Of a DNA stretch of 59,217 nt, positions 53,660-59,217 are shown one piece after another. Position numbers and translations under genes: made by a program. The stretch's first letter is position 1. Each line of letters begins with the position of its first letter. The notes under the pieces are model-generated. The model was not told the DNA's origin. It did not search any database and was given only the letters and a program-made list of their open reading frames with translations. This DNA is from Streptomyces ipomoeae 91-03 (GTDB lineage Bacteria > Actinomycetota > Actinomycetes > Streptomycetales > Streptomycetaceae): positions 1 through 59,217 of the forward strand of contig NZ_AEJC01000300.1 of assembly GCF_000317595.1 (NCBI RefSeq), in the 5' to 3' direction.

Positions 53660-53993
53660 GTGATCCCCGCCAGGCGCGATGGCCGCCAGGCCGACATCGA
53701 GCGCCGCCGCCGGCGGGTGGCCATGGTGGTCAAGAACGCCGCGAAGAACGGCACCCCGATCAGCGTCTCGGCCATCGCCCGGCAAGCCGGAGTACTCGGC
53801 CATCGCCAGGCAAGTTGGAGTAGTGGACCGCGGCTTCCTCCACCGTCACCGCGCCCCGCTCGAACTCGTCCATGCCGCCCAGCTCGAACCGGCAGTTCAG
53901 GATCCGACCGGCGGCTCGCCGGTGAGCCGGGCCTCGCTCCAGGCCGACCTCGCCAACGCCCAGGCCCGCAACAGTCGGCCAACCGGGACCTGA
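53660..53993 (+). pseudogene. DUF6262-type protein remnant, split by a 28-bp duplication
   Basis: The first frame has ARRDGRQADIERRRRRVAM and NGTPISVSAIARQAGV. After the duplication the next frame repeats SAIARQVGV and continues VDRGFLHRHRAPLELV and SRASLQADLANAQARN. This order (basic helix, HTH, coiled coil) is that of DUF6262 proteins, which accompany tyrosine recombinases in Tn554-like transposons (from memory). The coiled coil is cut short. It suggests a former transposon nearby. Confidence 0.6.
53768..53823. repeat. Imperfect 28-bp tandem duplication inside the DUF6262 remnant
   Basis: 53768-53795 and 53796-53823 match at 24 of 28 bases (TCGGCCATCGCC then A/C, GGCAAG, TT/CC, GGAGTA). 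Since 28 is not a multiple of three it shifts the frame within the HTH. Confidence 0.85.
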
Positions 53994-54068
53994 CCAGAGC
54001 TCTGGACCAACGCGGCTGAGGCAGTCCAGGTGTCGCATGCCCTCCACGGCGGCATGCGACAACCCGCG

Positions 54069-54722
54069 TTACTCGCCTGCGCGCATCAGCAGATGCCCCC
54101 GGCGGAACCGTTCCCCCTCGCGTGGCTCACGCAGCATCCGGCCGACCTCGGTGAAGCCGGCTTCACCGGCCAGCTCGGCGAGGTCGTCGATCGGCCATCG
54201 GTAGGCTGTCGCCACCTTGTGGTCGAACGCCGTGGTCGGCTCACCTTCCGACTCGAAGAAAGCGAGCAGGAGAGTTCCGTCGGACGCGAGTACCCGACGG
54301 AACTCGGCGAAGTACAGGGGCACGTCCTGCGGCGGGGTGTGAATGACCGAATACCAGGACACGATGCCTTGCAGCCGGCCGTCGGCCAGGTCCAGGGCGT
54401 CCATGGAACCGACCTCGAACCGCAGGTCCGGGTATGCCTCGCGGGCGAGATCGATCATCACGGGCGACAGGTCGACGCCGAAGACGTCCAGCCCCAGATC
54501 CCGCAGGTGTGCGGTGACAGGTCCAGGGCCACATCCCAACTCGGCGACGGGGCCGGAGCCGGCTGCCCGCACAGTCTCGGCGAACGCGGCGAGCACCGAG
54601 CGATCCAGCGGAAGAGTGTGGAGGTCATCGCGGGGCAATTCGGCATAGCGAACGGCGACGGCATCGTATGCGTCAGCCGTCGCACGGTGATGCGAGGAAA
54701 GTTCGGTCACGAGCGAGGACAC
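54069..54722 (-). CDS. SAM-dependent methyltransferase (class I)
   Basis: A 217-aa Rossmann-fold methyltransferase. Motif I is VAELGCGPGPVTAHL, motif II has DVFGVDLSPVMIDLAREAYP, then VGSMDALDLADGRLQGIVSWYSVIH and LLLAFFESEGEP. It resembles the small ubiE/COQ5-like group with N-terminal YDAVAVRYAELP. GTG 54722 has GGGAGG 5 nt upstream. The substrate cannot be told. Confidence 0.87.
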   Translation of the reverse strand: MSSLVTELSSHHRATADAYDAVAVRYAELPRDDLHTLPLDRSVLAAFAETVRAAGSGPVAELGCGPGPVTAHLRDLGLDVFGVDLSPVMIDLAREAYPDLRFEVGSMDALDLADGRLQGIVSWYSVIHTPPQDVPLYFAEFRRVLASDGTLLLAFFESEGEPTTAFDHKVATAYRWPIDDLAELAGEAGFTEVGRMLREPREGERFRRGHLLMRAGE

Positions 54723-54864
54723 TAGAGCCTCCCTCACGCTGACGGCTGACAATCGGACAGTCCCCAGCGGCGACTCCCCGAAGCCAGACGATCGTCGGTG
54801 CCCTGCTCGGAGGGCCGGCGGCCGTTGTCGGGTATTCAGCGCCATTCGCTGAGGCCGCGGGCCA

Positions 54865-55059
54865 GGCCATCTTGTGCCCCCACTTCGGGCCGACCAGCTC
54901 CCACTCCCTGCCCCACCGGTCGATGCGCCGCCGAGTGAGCCACCACCGTACGGCGGAACCGGTACCGAAGATCGCGCCTCCGAGGGCGAGCGCGGCCATG
55001 GCGCCGAGGAAACCGGCCTCGACCATATGGACAAGAGCCTCGGGCAAGCAGGGGAGCAC
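54865..55059 (-). pseudogene. Rv1733c-family membrane protein, C-terminal remnant
   Basis: About 65 residues match the end of Rv1733c-like proteins: a membrane segment ([18 protein letters not shown]), a basic stretch ([11 protein letters not shown]) and the conserved WGREWELVGPKWGHK. The N-terminal membrane segment and outer domain are missing, and the frame runs on into unrelated sequence. Rv1733c is a DosR-regulon protein in M. tuberculosis. Confidence 0.55.
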
Positions 55060-55088
55060 CTCGAAAGCGCCGGCCGGACCGGGCCCGG

Positions 55089-55568
55089 ATGCGGACGAGC
55101 GGTCAGCGTGTCGAGACGGGCGGCAATGGGGGCCGCCGTGAGCAGATCGATCTCGCCGCGCTCAGGGCCGCTCTCCTGCGCACGCGGGACCGATGGCCTC
55201 TCACCTCCGGGGCCTCGGCACCGGCCCGCGCGGTCAACGGTGCCGTGGTCGCCTTCGAGGCCGACGAGGTCGACACCTCCGCCCGCGCCGGCTGGAGTGT
55301 CGTCGTGACCGGCAGGGCCACCGTGGTGACCGACCCGGCCGAACGCGCGGCGAACCTGGCCGGCGTCCTCGACGCGTACATGGCCTGCGGCGGCTTCCAC
55401 ATGAACGTCAATGTGCTGAACCGGGCGACGCTCGAGGACGCCATGGAACACCCGGAGAAGTACCCGCAGTTGACGATCCGGGTCTCTGGATACGCCGTCA
55501 ACTTCGTCCGTCTGACCCGCGAGCAGCAGCTCGACGTGATCAGCCGTACCTTCCACGGAGCACGGTGA
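55089..55568 (+). pseudogene. Deletion scar: PPOX-type flavin protein fragment fused to the glycyl-radical tail of pyruvate formate-lyase
   Basis: One 159-codon frame joins two unrelated pieces. Residues about 48-86 ([33 protein letters not shown]) match pyridoxamine-phosphate-oxidase-like proteins. Residues about 90-158 match the C-terminal end of pyruvate formate-lyase: [35 protein letters not shown] with the radical Gly 134, and [16 protein letters not shown]. The rest of PFL, about 680 residues, is gone. The stop overlaps pflA by GTGA, as in an original pflB-pflA pair. The tail recalls the stand-alone GrcA spare-part protein, but no evidence of function exists. Confidence 0.8.
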
Positions 55569-56321
55569 ACACCGCGACGGCACACGTCACGGGGCAGGTC
55601 TCGGGCCGGATCCACTCCTGGGACCTGTCCACCGGCGTGGACGGGCCCGGGACCCGCTTCGTGCTGTTCACGCAGGGCTGCCCCCTGCGCTGTCTGTACT
55701 GCGCCAACCCCGACACTGGCACCTGCGCGACGGGCGTCGGGCCACCGTCGACGAGATGATGACCGAGATCGACAAGTACCGGCCCTTCATCACCACCGCC
55801 GACGGGGGAGTAACCCTCACGGGAGGCGAGCCACTGCTCCAGCCCGCCTTCACCGGCGCGGTGCTGCGCCGCTGCAAGGAGGCCGGCCCGCACACCGCCC
55901 TGGACACCTCCGGTTCCCTCGGCGCCCGCGCCACCGACGCACTCCTCGCCGACACCGACCTGGTCCTGCTCGACATCAAGTCCTTCGACGTCGCCGCCTA
56001 CCGCAGGCTCACCGGCGGCTCCTTCGCCCCCACCCTGAGCTTCGCCACCCGCCTGGACCGGCTCGGCCTCCCGCTCCACGTCCGTTACATCCTGGTCCCC
56101 GGCTGGACCGACGACCCGGAAGCCATGACGGCCTCGGCGCCTTCCTGGCCGGGCTGGGCGACGTCGACCGGGTCGACGTCCTGCCGTTCCACAAGCTCGG
56201 AGCCCACAAGTACGACACCCTCGGCCTGCCCTTCCTTCTGCGCGACAACCCGACGCCCGACCGGGAACCGACCGAGCGCGTGCGCGAGCAGTTCCGGGAA
56301 CACGGCCTGCGGGCACTGTGA
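55565..56321 (+). pseudogene. pflA: Pyruvate formate-lyase activating enzyme with two single-base deletions
   Basis: A radical SAM enzyme that would install the glycyl radical on PFL. The cluster motif is CPLRCLYC. After 55,720 the frame moves by one (expected [16 protein letters not shown]), then [25 protein letters not shown] and [13 protein letters not shown] follow. Near 56,130 it moves again to [20 protein letters not shown] and ends EHGLRAL. Both shifts are explained by loss of one C in a C run; restoring them gives 252 aa, the normal length. It may therefore be a sequencing artefact rather than decay. Confidence 0.85.
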
Positions 56322-56433
56322 CCCCCCGAGGGTGGTCCGAACGGCCCTGTCGGGTACCCGGGAGCGGGCGGAGGGTGGGAAGAACGGACCGCACGCACCT
56401 CCGACCGACGCCCCGACCCGGAAGGGACTCTCC

Positions 56434-58818
56434 ATGTCCGTCGACACCCGGCAGGCGCCCGCCGCGCTCGCCGACGAGGAACTGAAGACACTGGACGCCC
56501 ACTGGCGCGCGGCCAACTACCTGGCCGTCGGCCAGATCTACCTCATGGCCAACCCGCTGCTGACCGAGCCGCTGCGGCCCGAGCACGTCAAGCCACGGCT
56601 GCTCGGCCACTGGGGCACCTCACCCGGCCTGAACCTCGTGTACACCCACCTCAATCGGGTGATCAAGGCCCGCGATCTGGACGCCCTGTGCATCTGGGGC
56701 CCCGGCCACGGCGGACCGGCCGTGGTGGCCAACTCCTGGCTGGAGGGGTCATACACACAGACCTACCCGGACGTCACCCGGGACGCGGACGGCATGGCGC
56801 GGCTCTTCAAACAGTTCTCCTTCCCCGGCGGGGTGCCCAGCCATGTCGCGCCCGAGACGCCGGGCTCGATCCACGAGGGCGGCGAGCTGGGTTACGCGCT
56901 GTCGCACGCGTACGGAGCCGCCTTCGACAACCCCGGGCTGCTGGTCGCGTGCGTGATCGGTGACGGCGAGGCCGAGACGGGGCCGCTGGCCGCGTCCTGG
57001 CACTCCGACAAGTTCCTCGACCCCGTCCACGACGGGGCCGTCCTGCCGATCCTGCACCTCAACGGTTACAAGATCGCCAACCCGACCGTGCTCGCCCGGC
57101 TCCCCGAGTCCGAACTCGACGAACTGCTCCGGGGCTACGGCCACGAGCCGCTGCACGTCACCGGCGACGAGCCCGCGACCGTTCACCGGGCCATGGCGCG
57201 CGCGATGGACACCGCCGTGGAGCGCATCGCGGCGATCCAGCGCGCCGCGCGCGAGGAGGACGTCACGCAGCGCCCCCGCTGGCCGATGATCGTGCTGCGC
57301 ACCCCCAAGGGCTGGACCGGACCCGCCGAGGTCGACGGCCTGCCGGTGGAGGGCACCTGGCGCTCCCACCAGGTCCCGCTGGCCGCCGTACGGGACAATC
57401 CCGAGCACCTGCGGCAGCTGGAGGACTGGCTGCGCTCGTACCGGCCGGAGGAGCTGTTCGACGAGCACGGCGGCCCGCGCCCGCACGTCCTGGCCTGTGT
57501 CCCGGACAACAGCCGCAGGCTCGGCGCCACTCCGCACGCCAACGGCGGACTGCTGCTGCGCGAGCTGCCCCTGCCACCCCTGGAGCGGTACGCCGTCGAG
57601 GTCGACAAGCCCGGCGCGACCCTGCACGAACCGACCCGCGTCCTCGGCGACATGCTGGAGGACGTCATGCGGGCCACCGCCGACCGACGCGACTTCCGCC
57701 TCGTCGGCCCCGACGAGACCGCCTCCAACCGCCTCCAGGCCGTCTACGCCGCCAGCGGCAAGGCCTGGCAGGCCGGAACCCTGGACGTGGACGAACATCT
57801 CGACCGGCACGGCCGGGTCATGGAGATCCTCTCCGAACACACCTGCCAGGGCTGGCTGGAGGGCTATCTCCTCACCGGCCGGCACGGCCTGTTCTCCTGC
57901 TACGAGGCGTTCGTGCACATCGTCGACTCGATGGTCAACCAGCACATCAAGTGGCTGCGCGTCACCCGCCGCCTGCCCTGGCGCGCACCCATCGCCTCGC
58001 TCAACTATCTGCTGACCTCGCACGTGTGGCGCCAGGACCACAACGGCTTCTCCCACCAGGACCCGGGCTTCGTCGACCACATCCTCAACAAGAGCCCCGA
58101 GGCGGTACGGGTCTATCTGCCGCCGGACGCCAACACGCTGCTCTCGGTCGCCGAGCACGCCCTGCGCAGCCGGGACTACGTGAACGTGATCGTGGCGGGC
58201 AAGCAGCCCTGCTTCGACTGGCTGTCCATGGAGCAGGCCACCGTCCACTGCGCCCGCGGCGCGGGCATCTGGGACTGGGCGGGCACGGAGGACGGCTCGC
58301 GGGAACCGGACGCGGTCCTCGCCTGCGCCGGCGACGTCCCCACCCAAGAGGTCCTGGCAGCCGCCCAGTTGCTGCGCCGGCACCTGCCCGAACTGTGCGT
58401 ACGGGTCGTCAACGTGGTCGACATCGCCCGGCTGATGCCGCGGGAGGAACACCCGCACGGCATGACCGACTTCGAGTACGACGGCCTGTTCACCGCCGAC
58501 AAGCCGGTGGTCTTCGCCTACCACGGCTACCCCTGGCTGATCCACCGCCTGGCCTACCGGCGCACCGGGCACCAGCACGTGCACGTGCGCGGCTACAAGG
58601 AGATCGGCACCACGACCACCCCGTTCGACATGGTCGTCCGCAACGACCTCGACCGCTACCGGCTGGTCATGGACGTCATCGACCGTGTCCCCGGGCTGGC
58701 GGTGCGCGCCGCCGCCGTACGCCAGCGGATGGAGGACGTACGCCTGCGTCACCACGACTGGATCCGTGTCCACGGCACCGACCTGCCCGAGGTCGCCGAC
58801 TGGACCTGGGACGGCTGA
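56434..58818 (+). CDS. xfp: Phosphoketolase (xylulose-5-P/fructose-6-P)
   Basis: A 794-aa TPP enzyme that cleaves xylulose 5-phosphate or fructose 6-phosphate with phosphate to acetyl phosphate plus an aldose phosphate. Full length. [41 protein letters not shown] and [15 protein letters not shown], the TPP motif [14 protein letters not shown], and [18 protein letters not shown] are family hallmarks. AAGGGA precedes ATG 56434. The pflA 3' part runs in the same frame upstream, but the start is clear. With PFL, it would give acetyl units under low oxygen. Confidence 0.96.
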   Translation: MSVDTRQAPAALADEELKTLDAHWRAANYLAVGQIYLMANPLLTEPLRPEHVKPRLLGHWGTSPGLNLVYTHLNRVIKARDLDALCIWGPGHGGPAVVANSWLEGSYTQTYPDVTRDADGMARLFKQFSFPGGVPSHVAPETPGSIHEGGELGYALSHAYGAAFDNPGLLVACVIGDGEAETGPLAASWHSDKFLDPVHDGAVLPILHLNGYKIANPTVLARLPESELDELLRGYGHEPLHVTGDEPATVHRAMARAMDTAVERIAAIQRAAREEDVTQRPRWPMIVLRTPKGWTGPAEVDGLPVEGTWRSHQVPLAAVRDNPEHLRQLEDWLRSYRPEELFDEHGGPRPHVLACVPDNSRRLGATPHANGGLLLRELPLPPLERYAVEVDKPGATLHEPTRVLGDMLEDVMRATADRRDFRLVGPDETASNRLQAVYAASGKAWQAGTLDVDEHLDRHGRVMEILSEHTCQGWLEGYLLTGRHGLFSCYEAFVHIVDSMVNQHIKWLRVTRRLPWRAPIASLNYLLTSHVWRQDHNGFSHQDPGFVDHILNKSPEAVRVYLPPDANTLLSVAEHALRSRDYVNVIVAGKQPCFDWLSMEQATVHCARGAGIWDWAGTEDGSREPDAVLACAGDVPTQEVLAAAQLLRRHLPELCVRVVNVVDIARLMPREEHPHGMTDFEYDGLFTADKPVVFAYHGYPWLIHRLAYRRTGHQHVHVRGYKEIGTTTTPFDMVVRNDLDRYRLVMDVIDRVPGLAVRAAAVRQRMEDVRLRHHDWIRVHGTDLPEVADWTWDG

Positions 58819-58829
58819 CCCGCGCCGAA

Positions 58830-58870
58830 GGGCCCCGGACGAGGGGACGTTCGGACCGTCGTCCGGGCCC
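58830..58870. terminator. Hairpin terminator after phosphoketolase
   Basis: GGGCCC-C-GGACGA (58830-58842) pairs with TCGTCCGGGCCC (58859-58870), 12 bp with one bulged C, 11 bp after the stop codon. Confidence 0.75.
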
Positions 58871-58969
58871 TGCAGCCCCTCCGACGCACGTCATCGGAAG
58901 CGGGACATCGAAAGCGCGACAAGAGACGACACCGCCTCGCGCGCAGCTCCCTCGGAGGGGATGAGCATC

Positions 58970-59217
58970 ATGGCAGTCCACGATCACCCGCACCGCCACC
59001 CGGGATTCCGCTTCCCGTCCCCGCAGCTGATGTGGATCGCGGAGTGACCGCCCGCCAAGCACCTGTCCGACGGGTCGCTGAGCATGTCGGCCAACCCGTT
59101 CGCCGACTACCACCTCGTCTGCGCCGTCGTCCTCGTCGCCCTCGCGACGGCGGGCGCCGGCGCCGCCCGGGGGCTGGGCGAGGAGTGGGCACGGCTGCCC
59201 TTCGTCAGCCGCAACCG
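58970..59217 (+). pseudogene. DoxX-type membrane protein remnant, interrupted by a stop, cut by the window edge
   Basis: ATG 58970 (GGAGGGG upstream) encodes only 25 residues ending LMWIAE, then TGA. The same frame continues PPAKHLSDG, ANPFADYHLVCAVVLVALAT and GLGEEWARLPFVSR to the window end. In DoxX-like proteins this region reads WIAEWPPA..., so the TGA replaces a Trp codon (TGG). The first three membrane segments are absent. Probably a truncated and nonsense-mutated relic. Confidence 0.6.

Noticed and set aside
55756..58818. A 1020-residue fusion of a radical SAM protein with phosphoketolase
   Set aside because: The pflA frameshift happens to return to the phosphoketolase frame. pflA similarity leaves that frame near 56,130, and phosphoketolase has its own ATG with a ribosome site at 56434.

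Overview
The window is high-GC DNA with strong Shine-Dalgarno sequences, many GTG starts and many 4-bp ATGA/GTGA gene overlaps. It carries families typical of Streptomyces and relatives: Rv2629-like and Rv1733c-like proteins, several LacI regulators and an IS110-type recombinase. I read it as an accessory region of a Streptomyces-like actinomycete chromosome. No tRNA, rRNA or CRISPR array was seen.

Bases 1-11,000 form a stress and proteostasis block. It contains a small heat-shock protein divergent from a short J-domain protein, a lipase-maturation-factor-like membrane protein, dnaK-grpE, an Rv2629-like (baeRF/Balon-related) ribosome factor, a protein with two DUF8129-like repeats, a second Hsp20, an alpha/beta hydrolase and a small putative zinc protein. 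Bases 11,182-14,823 hold two polysaccharide-pyruvyl-transferase-family proteins on either side of an FAD-dependent oxidoreductase.

Bases 15,034-25,309 are the most interesting part. A tightly coupled seven-gene minus-strand operon encodes an acetoacetyl-CoA-synthetase-like ligase, a two-subunit PEP-synthase-like dikinase (ATP-grasp subunit plus a phospho-histidine subunit without the pyruvate barrel), a biotin carrier, biotin carboxylase, carboxyltransferase and a HAD phosphatase. It is divergent from an IclR regulator. I propose a phosphorylation-assisted, biotin-dependent ketone (acetone-type) carboxylation pathway ending in acetoacetyl-CoA. This is inference.

Bases 25,400-27,140 are gene remnants (SorC-type regulator, MFS tail, SDR). 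Bases 27,140-45,957 are a sugar catabolic island: two GH43-like enzymes, three LacI regulators, a broken GH127, D-galactonate dehydratase, an SDR, a sugar ABC transporter, KDPG-type aldolase, KDG-type kinase, a lactonase and a GH51 arabinofuranosidase. An IS110 element has landed in front of the last gene. The enzymes make a nearly complete De Ley-Doudoroff (oxidative galactose) route fed by arabinogalactan- or arabinan-type debris.

Bases 46,216-59,217 mix intact genes (TrkH/TrkA potassium system, a phosphotransferase, an RHH antitoxin-like protein, a methyltransferase, phosphoketolase) with many decayed ones (Orn/Lys/Arg decarboxylase, copper ATPase with YHS domain, DUF6262, Rv1733c, a PPOX-PFL scar, pflA, DoxX). 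The families recall low-oxygen and dormancy regulons of actinobacteria, so this looks like an eroding hypoxia/fermentation island.
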